Source: an uncultured Lachnospiraceae bacterium
Lineage (GTDB): Bacteria; Bacillota; Clostridia; Lachnospirales; Lachnospiraceae
Direction: 5' to 3'
Length of the DNA stretch: 59,876 nt
Assembly (NCBI GenBank): GCA_951801955.1
Contig: CATOOV010000014.1
Span: 1 to 59,876, forward strand
Made by a program: the position numbers and the translations under genes. Each line of letters opens with the position of its first letter. Position 1 is the stretch's first letter. Below the pieces are notes generated by a model. That model had not been told where the DNA came from and ran no database searches. It was given only the letters and a program-made list of their open reading frames with translations. Below are positions 51,990-59,876 of this stretch, one piece after another.

Positions 51990-52222
51990 GGCAGAAGGGA
52001 AAACATATACTGGAAGGTAAAAAAAGGGCAGAGGGTACCATTACTGTGGAAGCGGCATTGGTTGTGCCCATTGTATGTTTTTGTATTTTTTGGATGATAG
52101 AACAGGGGATATCGTTGTATACAGAAACAGTACAGCTTGTGCAAAAGCAGGAAATGTGGGAAAAATTTGAGCCAGCAAAAGAATTTCAGAAGTTGGAATT
52201 TTTGGGAGATTTGCTGGAATAG
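51986..52222 (+). CDS. Small TadE-like pseudopilin
   Basis: A 78-residue protein. ATG 51986 overlaps the previous stop. After a basic N-terminus, GTITVEAALVVPIVCFCIFW is a TadE-type anchor with Thr-Val-Glu, followed by a short acidic and amphipathic tail. It is probably a minor pilin of the Tad pilus, shorter than typical TadE (about 130-200). Confidence 0.65.
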   Translation: MRQKGKHILEGKKRAEGTITVEAALVVPIVCFCIFWMIEQGISLYTETVQLVQKQEMWEKFEPAKEFQKLEFLGDLLE

Positions 52223-52311
52223 TGTATCAGTACAGCAGGAAGTCTTGAAGCGGATTAGAATAATTCTGGTATTTGGGAAGGGTGCCGCTTAATTCGCAGG
52301 AGGTGGAGAAC

Positions 52312-53589
52312 ATGGAAGCAACATATAGAAAAAATTTAAGTGGAAGTTATATGTGTGTAGAAGAACAGGGAATAATATTACAAAAGCATGAGCTGCATAT
52401 GATAGAAGGTCAAAAGATTCCAGGGCTGCTGCATATGAAAACGGTTATAACAGATGGAAGGCGGCAGTATTTGTATGACATCAGCGGAAAACAGCAGGTT
52501 GCGGATTATATTTCTGGCAGAAAAATTACGTATGGGCTGTTGAAGGATATGCTGTTTTCCATGCAGGCAATGTGCAGGAAACTGCCGGAATATTTATTGC
52601 GGGAGAATGGAATATGCCTGGAAATGGAATTTATTTATGTAAATTTGGAGGACGCAAGCCTGCAGTTTACCTATCTTCCTTTTTATGACAAGGAGCTGCC
52701 AGAGGCTTTTGAACTTTTTATGGAACAGCTCTTGCGGAACATTGACCATCAAGATAAAGAGGCTGTGGAACTTGGCTACCAGGTATACCAGCTTTGTATC
52801 CAAGATAATGTAAATATCAATCATTTATTGGAAAAAGTAATGAAAACATGTTCCTTTACAAATGCAGAGGAGAGTGTCCAGATGGAGGAAGCAGGAAAGG
52901 GTTCACAGAGAGAAGACAGAGAAAATAATGAAAAAGATATGGAATCAGGAAAAAAGTATTCTCAAAGAGCTTCTCATTATGCCTTTGGGCATATTCCAAA
53001 ATACACCCAGCAAACAAGAAAAGGGGAAGAAAAAAGTGGGATTATGAAAAAAGTAGGAAAACAGGTGCTATCAAACGTGTTTCATAAGTTAATGCCTGGT
53101 ATTGTTGAAATCGTTTTTCGTGATATGTATAAAAGCGGCAGGTGGAAACAAAAAGTGCAAATTGGGAAGATTCCAGCACAGGACTATGGGCTTTCCAAAA
53201 AAGTGAAACAAAAACAGAAAGAAGAAACAAAAGAATTACAAGAACAGAAAGAATGGATACCACCTACTGAAATTTTGGGGGCGCATGGCAACGAGCCAAT
53301 GGGAAAATTAGTTTACCAAGGCGTTGCCAAATGTGAAGATATTCTTATTCAAGGGGAAAATTTTTTACTTGGAAAGAACGGTGAACAGGTAGATGGCATA
53401 ATTCAAGCAGAAGGAGTCAGTCGTCTTCATGCCAAAATTACCAGGCAGGATAACAAATATTTTATTGAGGATTTGAATTCTACCAATGGGACTTTTCTTA
53501 ATGATGTTGCTTTGGAATATCACCAGCCCCAGGAACTGTGCAGAAATGATAAAATTCGGTTTGGATTGGAAGAATATATGTTTTCTTAA
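52312..53589 (+). CDS. DUF6382 and FHA-domain protein
   Basis: A 425-residue protein from ATG 52312 behind AGGAGGTGG; the longer ORF lacks a site. The N-terminal part (about 1-195) looks like DUF6382 (YLYDISGKQQVADYI, LLRENGICLEMEFIYVNLED). A low-complexity basic/acidic middle follows (about 190-330). The C-terminal FHA domain (about 340-425) has the typical FLLGKNGEQVDG, SRLHAKITRQDNKY and LNSTNGTFLNDV motifs that bind phosphothreonine. It lies after the small TadE gene (89 bases) and has no membrane segment. It probably links a Ser/Thr kinase signal to pilus assembly; no kinase is in the window. Confidence 0.8.
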   Translation: MEATYRKNLSGSYMCVEEQGIILQKHELHMIEGQKIPGLLHMKTVITDGRRQYLYDISGKQQVADYISGRKITYGLLKDMLFSMQAMCRKLPEYLLRENGICLEMEFIYVNLEDASLQFTYLPFYDKELPEAFELFMEQLLRNIDHQDKEAVELGYQVYQLCIQDNVNINHLLEKVMKTCSFTNAEESVQMEEAGKGSQREDRENNEKDMESGKKYSQRASHYAFGHIPKYTQQTRKGEEKSGIMKKVGKQVLSNVFHKLMPGIVEIVFRDMYKSGRWKQKVQIGKIPAQDYGLSKKVKQKQKEETKELQEQKEWIPPTEILGAHGNEPMGKLVYQGVAKCEDILIQGENFLLGKNGEQVDGIIQAEGVSRLHAKITRQDNKYFIEDLNSTNGTFLNDVALEYHQPQELCRNDKIRFGLEEYMFS

Positions 53590-53639
53590 TTGCGTGTGAC
53601 TTGCACTGTTATTCGAAATACACTCTCTGTATACGGTTG

Positions 53640-53668
53640 TTGACTTTGTTCCCAAAAATTTATATACT
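53640..53668 (+). promoter_or_regulatory. Sigma-A promoter for the flavodoxin/SCP2 gene
   Basis: TTGACT (53640-53645), 17 bases, TATACT (53663-53668), 33 bases before the start; a GGAGG site is at 53688. Confidence 0.7.
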
Positions 53669-53701
53669 AAAGGTATTCAAAAATTTGGAGGCTTCTTAAC
53701 T

Positions 53702-54694
53702 ATGAAAGTAAATATTTATTATGGGGGGCGGGGACTTTTGGATGATCCCACCCTATATGTGGTTAATAAAATGCAGGAAGTATTGACAGAACTCCGTGTG
53801 GAAGTAGAGCGTTATAATATCTATGAGCATAAGAACAGCATTACCACATTGCCACAGACCATTAAGGATGCGGATGGCATTATATTGGCAACTACTGTGG
53901 AATGGCTGGGGATTGGCGGATATATGCAGCAGTTTTTAGATGCCTGTTGGTTATATGGAGACAAAGAGAAGATTGCTGCCACTTATATGCAGCCTATTGT
54001 GATGTCAACGACATATGGAGAACGGGAGGGGGAAATTACCCTTTCAAATGCATGGGAGATCTTGGGCGGTCTGCCCTGCAGCGGCTTGTGCGGCTATGTA
54101 GAGGATTTGGTTTCTTTTGAGATGAACCACGATTATACAGTGATTATTGAAAAGAAAGCAGAAAATCTGTACCGTACCATTTCTCAAAAACAGAAAAGCC
54201 TGCCCAGCAGCAATATGGCAGTCAAACAGTCTGTGCTCCGTACCCAGCAGTTAGAACTTACGCCCCAGGAGAGTGAACAGCTTTCCAAGTATGTTGCGGA
54301 TGATGTCTATGTGAAAAAACAAAAAGAAGATATTGAGGAACTGAGCAATATGTTTAAAGATATGCTGGGACAGAATGAGGAAGACGAAGAGATGGCATAT
54401 CTGATGGAATTAGAGGCTCACTTTGTGCCGCAGGAGGATTTTACGGCAACATATTTGTTTATGATTGATGGTAAAAAGAAACCTTTATCTGTAGAAATCA
54501 ACAATGATGAAATTCAGGTACACTATGGGCAAAGTGAGAAAATTGATGTGTATACCAAGCTGACTGTTGGGGTTATGGATAATATTATCCGAGGCAGGAT
54601 GACATTTCAGAGGGCATTTATGACAGGTGAGATGACAGCGAAAGGTAATTTTAAAACATTAAAAATGTTGGATCAAGTTTTTATATTTAATTAA
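53702..54694 (+). CDS. Flavodoxin-fold protein fused to an SCP2-like domain
   Basis: A 330-residue cytoplasmic protein from ATG 53702 behind TTGGAGG. About 1-160 fit the NADPH-dependent FMN reductase/flavodoxin fold (YYGGRGLLDDPTLYVVNKMQ, IILATTVEWLGIGGYMQQFL). About 225-330 are an SCP2 sterol-binding-like domain (TATYLFMIDGKKKPLSVEI, GVMDNIIRGRMTFQRAFMTG, MTAKGNF), a small hydrophobic-ligand pocket. The usual FMN phosphate loop is not obvious, so flavin binding is uncertain. The two-domain arrangement is seen in clostridia; the substrate is unknown. It has its own promoter. Confidence 0.75.
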   Translation: MKVNIYYGGRGLLDDPTLYVVNKMQEVLTELRVEVERYNIYEHKNSITTLPQTIKDADGIILATTVEWLGIGGYMQQFLDACWLYGDKEKIAATYMQPIVMSTTYGEREGEITLSNAWEILGGLPCSGLCGYVEDLVSFEMNHDYTVIIEKKAENLYRTISQKQKSLPSSNMAVKQSVLRTQQLELTPQESEQLSKYVADDVYVKKQKEDIEELSNMFKDMLGQNEEDEEMAYLMELEAHFVPQEDFTATYLFMIDGKKKPLSVEINNDEIQVHYGQSEKIDVYTKLTVGVMDNIIRGRMTFQRAFMTGEMTAKGNFKTLKMLDQVFIFN

Positions 54695-54738
54695 ATATAA
54701 AGAACGATTGGTGCACAAGTTATGCAAAGGAGGATTCT

Positions 54739-55155
54739 ATGACAGATACAAATTGTATTTTCTGTAAGATTTCCGGAGGAGAAATTCCCTCCAAAACAAT
54801 TTATGAGGATGATGAATTTCGGGTAATTTTGGATATCAGCCCTGCGACTAAGGGACATGCGCTGATTCTTCCCAAAGAACATTATGCCAATATATTTGAG
54901 ATGCCCGAACAGTTGGCGGGAAAGGCAATGATTCTTGCAAAAAAACTTGCGAAACATATGACAAATGTATTAAAGTGTGATGGATTGAACATTGTCCAGA
55001 ATAATGGAGAGATGGCGGGACAGACAGTTTTTCATTTTCATATGCATTTGATTCCCAGGTATAAGCAAGATGGAAATGAAGAAAAACTCTGTTGGAATCA
55101 TTTGGAGTTGTCCCAGGAAGAATTGGATGATGTTTTTGAAAAGCTGAGACAATAA
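54739..55155 (+). CDS. HIT-family nucleotide hydrolase
   Basis: A 138-residue protein from ATG 54739 with AAAGGAGG upstream. The histidine triad is H99-F-H101-M-H103 (QTVFHFHMHLIPRY). The front part has CIFCKISGGEIPSKTIYEDD with a probable zinc Cys pair. This fits the HinT branch: hydrolysis of aminoacyl- or other adenosine phosphoramidates. The length is normal. It is 44 bases after the flavodoxin/SCP2 gene and followed by a strong terminator. Confidence 0.92.
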   Translation: MTDTNCIFCKISGGEIPSKTIYEDDEFRVILDISPATKGHALILPKEHYANIFEMPEQLAGKAMILAKKLAKHMTNVLKCDGLNIVQNNGEMAGQTVFHFHMHLIPRYKQDGNEEKLCWNHLELSQEELDDVFEKLRQ

Positions 55156-55254
55156 CATGGAAAGTTAAGCTATTACCTCTAAGTGTTCTCAGCGCTTAAA
55201 ATTCGTTGGGCGTCTTAAATTAAGAATTATTAGAATTATGTTGTGAATTGGCTT

Positions 55255-55300
55255 CCAGAAAACAGCAGTATCGTAAGATGCCTGCTGTTTTCTGGTTTTT
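55255..55300 (+). terminator. Terminator after the HIT gene
   Basis: CCAGAAAACAGCAG and CTGCTGTTTTCTGG are a perfect 14-bp stem followed by TTTTTT. It starts 100 bases after the stop. Confidence 0.85.
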
Positions 55301-55397
55301 TCTCATATAGGAAATTTCCTATATGAGAAAAGCCCTGCGGGCAGGTTGTGCACGCGTGCGAATAGAAGATGTCACTGCGTGACCGCACTCGGCGCGA
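55299..55397 (+). repeat. Dispersed repeat family A, copy 3
   Basis: It opens with a perfect palindrome TTCTCATATAGGAAATTTCC / TATATGAGAA, then AAAGCCCTGCGGGCAGG, GTGCACGCGTGCGAATAGAA and GATGTCACTGCGTGACCGCA, followed by CTCGGCGCGACAAA. This is the best match to copy 2. Confidence 0.7.
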
Positions 55398-55462
55398 CAA
55401 ACTAAAATGTGTACTCGTGCGAGTGAAAAATGTCAATTTATGACCATTCCCCCCAGCAAAGA

Positions 55463-56533
55463 TTAAGCGTTTTCAGCAGCATGTTCGATAAGCTGTATAA
55501 CAGTTTCTACGGAATTAAGTTGTTTGCTCTTTTCCATGGCTTTGATATATTGCGAACGGTTTTTGTATAATTTATCAATGCTATCTCGCAGAACCGTTTG
55601 ATTTAGCTGTTCTTCTTCAATTACAATACTATATCCCTGGCGTTCAAAGGAACGGGCATTTAAAATTTGGTCTCCCCGGCTGGCATTGGCAGAAAGGGGA
55701 ATAAGAATGTTTGGTTTGCGAAGCGCTAAAAGTTCGCAGATTGCATTGGCGCCTGCCCTGGAAATGACAATGTCAGCAGCAGCAAACAAATCGCTTAATT
55801 CTTTATTGGCATATTCAAATTGGGCATAGCCTGTGGTATTGTTTCGTGATGCATCCAGATTTCCTTTTCCGCAAAGGTGGAGTACTTGATAGGTTTGAAG
55901 CAGTTCTGGCAGAAGGCTGCGCACGATTTCATTGATAAACTGGGAACCACTGCTGCCACCGATGATCAGGATTACTGGTTTGCCAGATTGGAAATGGCAA
56001 TAGGCGAGTCCATTGAGGCGGTTGCCGGAAAGTAGTTCTTTGCGGATAGGGGAACCAGTAAGTACTGCTTTTTCCGTAGGAAGGTATTTCAAAGTTTCTG
56101 GAAAATTACAACACACTTTATATGCATTTGGAATTGCAAGTTTATTGGCAAGCCCAGGAGTAATATCAGATTCGTGGATGATGGCGGGAATCTTACGGTG
56201 TTTTGCTGCCATAACTACTGGAACAGAGACAAAACCGCCTTTGGAAAAAACGACATCTGGTTTCAATTTTTTTAAAAGGGAGCGTGCCTGACCGTATCCT
56301 TTTAAAACTTTAAACGGGTCAGAAAAATTCTTCCAGTCGAAATATCGGCGCAGCTTCCCAGAAGAAATTCCATAGTATGGGATGTGGTACTGTTCAATCA
56401 GCTTGCGCTCAATGCCATTATAAGAACCAATATAGTGTATTTCATATCCCAGTTCTTTCAGTCTGGGAAGCAGGGCAATATTTGGGGTGACATGACCGGC
56501 AGTCCCGCCGCCCGTTAAGATAATTCGTTTCAT
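55463..56533 (-). CDS. murG: UDP-GlcNAc:lipid I transferase MurG
   Basis: A 356-residue membrane-associated glycosyltransferase on the minus strand, which adds GlcNAc to lipid I in peptidoglycan synthesis. The ATG at 56531-56533 follows GGAGGAAA; the ATG twelve bases upstream overlaps that site. Motifs are [14 protein letters not shown] (G-loop 1), [10 protein letters not shown] (G-loop 2), [13 protein letters not shown] (G-loop 3) and [14 protein letters not shown]. The length is usual. It is not in a dcw cluster here, which is common in this lineage for a second copy or a displaced gene. Its leader shares a block with the hydratase gene. Confidence 0.93.
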   Translation of the reverse strand: MKRIILTGGGTAGHVTPNIALLPRLKELGYEIHYIGSYNGIERKLIEQYHIPYYGISSGKLRRYFDWKNFSDPFKVLKGYGQARSLLKKLKPDVVFSKGGFVSVPVVMAAKHRKIPAIIHESDITPGLANKLAIPNAYKVCCNFPETLKYLPTEKAVLTGSPIRKELLSGNRLNGLAYCHFQSGKPVILIIGGSSGSQFINEIVRSLLPELLQTYQVLHLCGKGNLDASRNNTTGYAQFEYANKELSDLFAAADIVISRAGANAICELLALRKPNILIPLSANASRGDQILNARSFERQGYSIVIEEEQLNQTVLRDSIDKLYKNRSQYIKAMEKSKQLNSVETVIQLIEHAAENA

Positions 56534-56597
56534 GTTTTCCTCCATTCTGTACGTTTTTCAGCACAAACAGGTAGTTCGTAAAAGAATTGACAAATTC
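56531..56597 (-). repeat. Shared leader block L, copy before murG
   Basis: On the minus strand it ends in ACAGAATGGAGGAAAACATG and matches about 60 of 67 positions of the block at 21470-21536, including the ribosome binding site and start codon. A further partial copy (AGCGCACAGAATAGAGGAAC) lies just upstream at 56601-56632. Confidence 0.65.
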
Positions 56598-56651
56598 TTT
56601 TATTCGTTCCTCTATTCTGTGCGCTTTTTAACATAAAATCACACTACTTTT

Positions 56652-56679
56652 ATCTTATACTGTTCTTAAAAAATGTCAA
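56652..56679 (-). promoter_or_regulatory. Candidate sigma-A promoter for murG
   Basis: On the minus strand TTGACA (56679-56674), 16 bases, TAAGAT (56657-56652). The -35 box is perfect and the -10 box is moderate. It leaves a leader of about 115 bases that carries the L block. Confidence 0.5.
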
Positions 56680-56789
56680 GAGATATTACAAGTCGAAAAC
56701 AGCCGAAACACGCGATGAAAAAAGCATTTTCCTACTTCACAGAATGGAAAATAAAATTTATAATATCAAATAGGAAGGAGGACAAGCTT

Positions 56790-57134
56790 ATGGAAGAATT
56801 ATTGAGTTTTTTGCAAAGTTACAGTGAAATCCTAACGGGGGCAGCTATTATTGTAATGGGATTGCTGCTGTTGATTTTTTCGGCAAGGATTTTAAAACAG
56901 ATAAAAAGATTGAATCAAAGTCTTAAAAGTATAACAGATAATATGCAGGCATATTTTGACGTGATTCTGCAGGAGGACTCACATATACCAGAGGAACCAG
57001 AGGAACCAGTAAGGGTACCAGAGGCAGCAAAAAGTGAAACGGTTGCCCATGAAGAGCCAGCCATGGACCAAGAACTGAAAAAACAACAAGAGGAAGAGGT
57101 ATTTAATGCGGTTTTGCAGGAGTATTTTTCGTGA
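56790..57134 (+). CDS. Small single-transmembrane protein
   Basis: A 114-residue protein from ATG 56790 with AGGAAGGAGG upstream; the longer ORF lacks a site. A single helix (about 16-35, AAIIVMGLLLLIFSARILKQ) is followed by a short helical stretch and an acidic, Pro/Glu-rich tail (PEEPEEP..EEPAMDQELKKQQEEEVFN). Function unknown. It is divergent from murG and followed by 388 bases without a gene. Confidence 0.65.
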   Translation: MEELLSFLQSYSEILTGAAIIVMGLLLLIFSARILKQIKRLNQSLKSITDNMQAYFDVILQEDSHIPEEPEEPVRVPEAAKSETVAHEEPAMDQELKKQQEEEVFNAVLQEYFS

Positions 57135-57522
57135 CATTTTGGTTACTATTGTAGTGTACTGACTACCTGATATCTGTCGGAATTTCGCAGGATATTTTAC
57201 AGAATATAATATGGACAGTACACGAACCTGCGAATGCTTCACAGGATTTTCTTTGGCAGCTTGCACAAGGATTATTGACTAAATGCAGGAGATTTGCTAA
57301 ACTTATTTTGTAAATGGAAAATAATGACAGGTCAAATGGGAGATGGTGTATGAATTTTGGTAAAAATGGTCATCCAGTTTTATTGGGAACATTCAATCCC
57401 CCATTTGAAAGCCTTATGGACAGCAGGCGTGAGAAATAGCCTATCTTAATTAAACGTAGCCTATGCGCTGCTGTCAAGGATGCTGGCGGCATTCTAGAGA
57501 TATGGACAAAGGAGTGGAGATC
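57135..57522. other. Intergenic region before pgi
   Basis: No gene is seen. It has GTGTACTG / CAGTACAC inverted repeats (57154, 57216), a TATAAT at 57205 with no good -35 box, a GACAGCAG / CTGCTGTC hairpin (57419-57475) that encloses a direct repeat of TAGCCTAT, and a diverged family-C hairpin at 57476-57497 (CAAGGATGCTGGCGGCATTC). Confidence 0.55.
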
Positions 57523-58869
57523 ATGGAAAAAGTAACGTTTGATTACGGAAAAACCTCTAATTTTATCAGTCAGGAAGAAGTTTCTTACATGACAAAATTA
57601 GTGGAGGATGCGAAGGAGCTGCTTGTTTCTAAAACAGGGGCAGGAAATGACTTTTTGGGCTGGTTGGATCTGCCGGTAGATTATGATAAAGAAGAGTTTG
57701 AAAGAATCAAAAAAGCGGCAGCAAAGATTCAGAATGATTCCGAAGTGTTAGTAGTCATCGGTATTGGCGGTTCCTATTTAGGGGCGAGAGCAGCAATTGA
57801 GTTTTTAAGACATGGATTTTATAACAATGTGTCAAAGGAGATTCGCAAGACACCCGAAATTTATTATGCAGGAAACAGTATCAGCAGCACATATCTTGCA
57901 GGACTGATAGAGGTAATTGGTGACCGTGATTTCTCTGTAAATATTATTTCAAAATCGGGAACTACCACAGAACCCGCGATTGCGTTCCGTGTCTTTAAGG
58001 AACTGTTGGAGAAGAAATACGGCAAGGAAGAAGCTGCTAAGAGAATTTACGCCACTACAGATAAGGCAAAGGGAGCGCTGAAAAACCTTGCTACAGAAGA
58101 AGGGTATGAGACTTTTGTCGTACCTGATGATGTAGGGGGAAGGTTCTCTGTATTGACCGCCGTTGGACTGCTTCCCATTGCTGTCAGCGGAGCAGATCTT
58201 GACAAATTGATGGAAGGAGCCGCAGCAGGACGTGAGTTTGCTTTAAACAAGCCTTTTGCAGAAAATGACGCGATGCAGTATGCTGCTGTGCGTAATATTC
58301 TTCTGAGAAAGGGAAAAGCGGTAGAGGTGCTTGCAAATTATGAGCCAAGCCTCCACTATGTATCAGAATGGTGGAAACAGCTTTATGGTGAAAGTGAAGG
58401 AAAGGACCAGAAAGGAATTTTCCCAGCATCTGTGGATTTGACCACAGATCTCCATTCTATGGGACAGTTTATTCAGGACGGCTCAAGAATTATGTATGAG
58501 ACGGTCATGAATGTGGAAAAATCCCGCAGCAAGGTGGAGATCAAAGAAGAACCTGTTGATTTAGACGGTTTAAATTACCTTGCTGGAAAAGATATGGATT
58601 TTGTAAATAAAAGTGCAATGAATGGAACCATTTTGGCCCATACAGATGGAAATGTACCAAACCTTATGGTGAATATTCCAGAGCAAAATGAATTCTATTT
58701 GGGAGAGCTGTTTTATTTCTTTGAGTTTGCCTGTGGATTAAGCGGTTATCTTTTGGGCGTGAATCCATTTAACCAGCCAGGAGTTGAGAGCTATAAGCGC
58801 AATATGTTCGCATTGCTTGGCAAACCTGGATATGAGGCAGAAAGAGAAGAGCTGTTAAAGAGATTATAA
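57523..58869 (+). CDS. pgi: Glucose-6-phosphate isomerase
   Basis: A 448-residue glycolytic enzyme interconverting glucose-6-phosphate and fructose-6-phosphate. ATG 57523 follows AAAGGAG. Features are [19 protein letters not shown] (sugar phosphate site), [14 protein letters not shown], the catalytic Glu region ([17 protein letters not shown]), [12 protein letters not shown] and the final [12 protein letters not shown] with the active-site Lys. The length is that of the bacterial short form. It has its own terminator. Confidence 0.96.
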   Translation: MEKVTFDYGKTSNFISQEEVSYMTKLVEDAKELLVSKTGAGNDFLGWLDLPVDYDKEEFERIKKAAAKIQNDSEVLVVIGIGGSYLGARAAIEFLRHGFYNNVSKEIRKTPEIYYAGNSISSTYLAGLIEVIGDRDFSVNIISKSGTTTEPAIAFRVFKELLEKKYGKEEAAKRIYATTDKAKGALKNLATEEGYETFVVPDDVGGRFSVLTAVGLLPIAVSGADLDKLMEGAAAGREFALNKPFAENDAMQYAAVRNILLRKGKAVEVLANYEPSLHYVSEWWKQLYGESEGKDQKGIFPASVDLTTDLHSMGQFIQDGSRIMYETVMNVEKSRSKVEIKEEPVDLDGLNYLAGKDMDFVNKSAMNGTILAHTDGNVPNLMVNIPEQNEFYLGELFYFFEFACGLSGYLLGVNPFNQPGVESYKRNMFALLGKPGYEAEREELLKRL

Positions 58870-58922
58870 GATTCAGGTAGAGATGTCTCCGCCGCTGCGG
58901 CAGGTGATAACTTGAAAGTTAA

Positions 58923-59008
58923 GAAGAGTTTCTAACATATGTCCCCAAGGGCACCCCGTTATATCGTTTGGCGTGCCATAAGGTATTGTTCAGAAACTCT
59001 TCTTTTTT
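58923..59008 (+). terminator. pgi terminator with a large loop
   Basis: GAAGAGTTTCT (58923-58933) and AGAAACTCTTC (58992-59002) pair perfectly and are followed by TTTTTT. The loop of 58 bases holds repeat R copy 3, so the repeat looks inserted into the terminator. Confidence 0.65.
58935..58987 (+). repeat. Repeat family R, copy 3
   Basis: GTCCCCAAGGGCACCCCG, then TATATCGTTTGGCGTGCC and ATAAGGTAT. It shares CCCCAAGG and the GGCRTGYCATAAGGTAT end with copy 2. Confidence 0.5.
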
Positions 59009-59028
59009 ATGAAAAAATTTATTCCCGC

Positions 59029-59131
59029 GAGCAATGTACCCGAAGGGCGCTTAGGAAAATAGCCAGCCCCTTGGGGCGAACTTGCGAAAAACAAGCTAAG
59101 ACATGCCCGTCAGCTTGCTGCGGGGTATTTG
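59029..59131 (+). repeat. Dispersed repeat family B, copy 2
   Basis: It keeps the order GAGCAATGTACCCGAAGGGC, CCCCTTGGGGCGAACTTGCG, CAAGCTAAGACATGCCCGTC and AGCTTGCTGCGGGGTATTTG. The left half of the outer stem is degraded compared with copy 1 at 12239. Confidence 0.6.
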
Positions 59132-59257
59132 ACTTGTCAAAAGATCGTAATGGTTCTGTCGGAAAATCTGACTTGAATCTGGAACTAAAACTCATGGGAG
59201 AATCTTCAAAATGAAGTAATAATTTATTTGATGTTGGGAGATAATATTCGGGAAAGC

Positions 59258-59353
59258 TGGCAGGGTGTCAGGCGGCATGGAAAAACATCATAGATTCCTG
59301 AAAACTGGCAGGCTGCCAGACGGTATGAAGAAACATTATAGATTCTACATAAT
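59258..59353 (+). repeat. Two-unit direct repeat, 48-bp period
   Basis: TGGCAGGGTGTCAGGCGGCA...CATAGATTC (59258) and TGGCAGGCTGCCAGACGGTA...TATAGATTC (59306) are diverged copies. No reading frame explains them. Confidence 0.5.
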
Positions 59354-59420
59354 CCAACCTAAATTGAAGCGCCAGGAATCAATGAACAAGTTCCCCTATA
59401 TAAAAAATATAAAAGGAAAC

Positions 59421-59449
59421 TTGACAAATTACAAAAATTTTGCTATAGT
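59421..59449 (+). promoter_or_regulatory. Strong sigma-A promoter for the secreted protein
   Basis: TTGACA (59421-59426), 17 bases, TATAGT (59444-59449): perfect -35 and good -10. It lies 87 bases before the start. Confidence 0.75.
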
Positions 59450-59535
59450 GTAACAAGTTCGTAATAAATGTAACATTTTCGAATAAAGTAACATATAAAG
59501 TTTTAATATGTTATTTAACAATTCAGGAGGTCAAA

Positions 59536-59876
59536 ATGAAATTCGATAAAAGGATTCTGGAAAGTGGAATTGTTGCTGCGTTTTCGTTGGTTCTGACACT
59601 TACATCAGTACCTGCTAGCCATGCCTCAACTAAGACGGATCCAGAAAACCGTATAGTAGAATTAGCAGCAGCGCCGACAGAAAAAATTGGTGAAGAACTT
59701 GTAACAAAAGAAAAGAAACAGGTCGAAATGGTAATGGCAGCAAAAAAGCAAAACCAATCAGAGAAAGAAGAATCTGACGTGGCAAAAGAAAAGAAGACAA
59801 AAAAAGCTGCACAGAAACAAACAGAAAAAGAGCCAGAAACAGAAAAGACTGAGAAGGCAGAAAAAGAGCCAGAAAC
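59536..59876 (+). CDS. Secreted Lys/Glu-rich protein, cut by the window end
   Basis: The frame opens at ATG 59536 with AGGAGG eight bases before it and stays open to the last base (113 codons seen). Residues 1-30 are a signal peptide (LESGIVAAFSLVLTLTSVPA, then SHA, a probable cleavage site). A short ENRIVELAAAPTEKIGEELV stretch follows, then low-complexity KE-rich repeats (EKEPETEKTEKAEKEPE). Such N-termini are common in clostridial cell-wall hydrolases and spent-medium proteins, but the functional domain would be in the missing C-terminal part, so I name no function. Confidence 0.7.
   Translation, partial: MKFDKRILESGIVAAFSLVLTLTSVPASHASTKTDPENRIVELAAAPTEKIGEELVTKEKKQVEMVMAAKKQNQSEKEESDVAKEKKTKKAAQKQTEKEPETEKTEKAEKEPE

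Larger units (their letters stand above)
55156..55462. other. Intergenic region with terminator and repeat A
   Basis: It lies between convergent genes. It holds the HIT-gene terminator (55255-55300) and repeat A copy 3 (55299-55397). A second CTCGTGCGAGTGAAAAATG just after (55415-55433) resembles a fragment of the same family. No gene. Confidence 0.65.
58870..59535. other. Intergenic region between pgi and the secreted protein
   Basis: No gene is seen in 666 bases. It holds the pgi terminator (58923-59008) enclosing repeat R copy 3, repeat B copy 2 (59029-59131), a two-unit direct repeat (59258-59353), and a consensus promoter (59421-59449). Confidence 0.65.

Noticed and set aside
58939-59214. 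A 91-residue ORF after pgi
   Set aside because: It is made of repeat R, the terminator and repeat B, and has no ribosome binding site.
1-59876. tRNA or rRNA genes
   Set aside because: No T-loop with an acceptor stem and no rRNA-like stretch was noticed on either strand; this was a visual check only.

Overview
The window looks like chromosomal DNA of a motile, anaerobic, spore-lineage Firmicute, most likely a member of the Lachnospiraceae. The evidence is the gene content: [FeFe]-hydrogenase maturases HydE and HydG, the sporulation-linked pair YaaL (DUF2508) and BofA, two flagellins with a FliS-type chaperone, a Tad-type pilus locus with DUF5702 and DUF6382 proteins, and low-to-medium GC coding DNA with strong AGGAGG ribosome binding sites. 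I assign the family from general protein resemblance only; no search was run. No phage, insertion sequence transposase, CRISPR array, rRNA or tRNA was seen.

Layout. 1-3.4 kb: end of a TPR protein (probably the tail of a glycosyltransferase), a CgeB-like glycosyltransferase and a short atypical flagellin. 3.7-8.3 kb: amidohydrolase, DUF362 ferredoxin-like protein and a membrane-anchored 5'-nucleotidase. 8.8-11.3 kb: hydE-hydG, overlapping. 11.4-13.9 kb: a FlxA-like protein and a coiled-coil protein. 13.9-21.1 kb: a minus-strand D-lactate dehydrogenase divergent from an OmpR-type two-component pair, then a PAS hybrid histidine kinase. 21.5-25.3 kb: an aconitase-superfamily hydratase behind an unusual leader, and an AI-2E-type membrane protein. 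25.4-31.3 kb: a 1297-residue TPR / tandem-repeat / P-loop ATPase protein directly upstream of glgB. 31.3-37.1 kb: cbiK (minus), two inverted-repeat elements, then a three-gene unit (unknown protein, methyltransferase, membrane-anchored sensor-like protein). 37.4-42.9 kb: a 1036-residue DUF6240-like protein, full-size flagellin, FliS and YaaL (minus). 43.3-53.6 kb: BofA followed by a complete-looking Tad locus: prepilin peptidase, TadZ, TadA, TadB, TadC, a 55-residue Flp-type pilin, DUF5702 protein, TadE-like protein with a Cys-rich tail, second prepilin peptidase, small TadE-like pseudopilin and an FHA protein. 53.7-59.9 kb: flavodoxin/SCP2 fusion, HIT protein, murG (minus), single-TM protein, pgi and the start of a secreted Lys/Glu-rich protein cut by the window end.

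How the genes work together. Surface motility and adhesion dominate: flagellar filament genes with nearby glycosyltransferases, and a Tad pilus locus carrying its own FHA (phosphothreonine-reading) protein. Metabolic genes (glgB, pgi, ldh, cbiK, hydE/hydG) are scattered housekeeping.

The intergenic DNA is rich in dispersed, hairpin-forming repeats. At least five families occur two or more times within this 60 kb: A (12443, 37147, 55299), B (12239, 59029), C (8582, 47293, with fragments at 21188 and 57476), R (32357, 37305, 58935) and M (32127, 43096, end-fragment 50553). In addition, a 67-bp leader including the ribosome binding site is shared, about 60 of 67 positions, between the hydratase gene and murG. 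These repeats, the large TPR/repeat/ATPase protein and the Cys-tailed TadE protein are the parts most worth following up.
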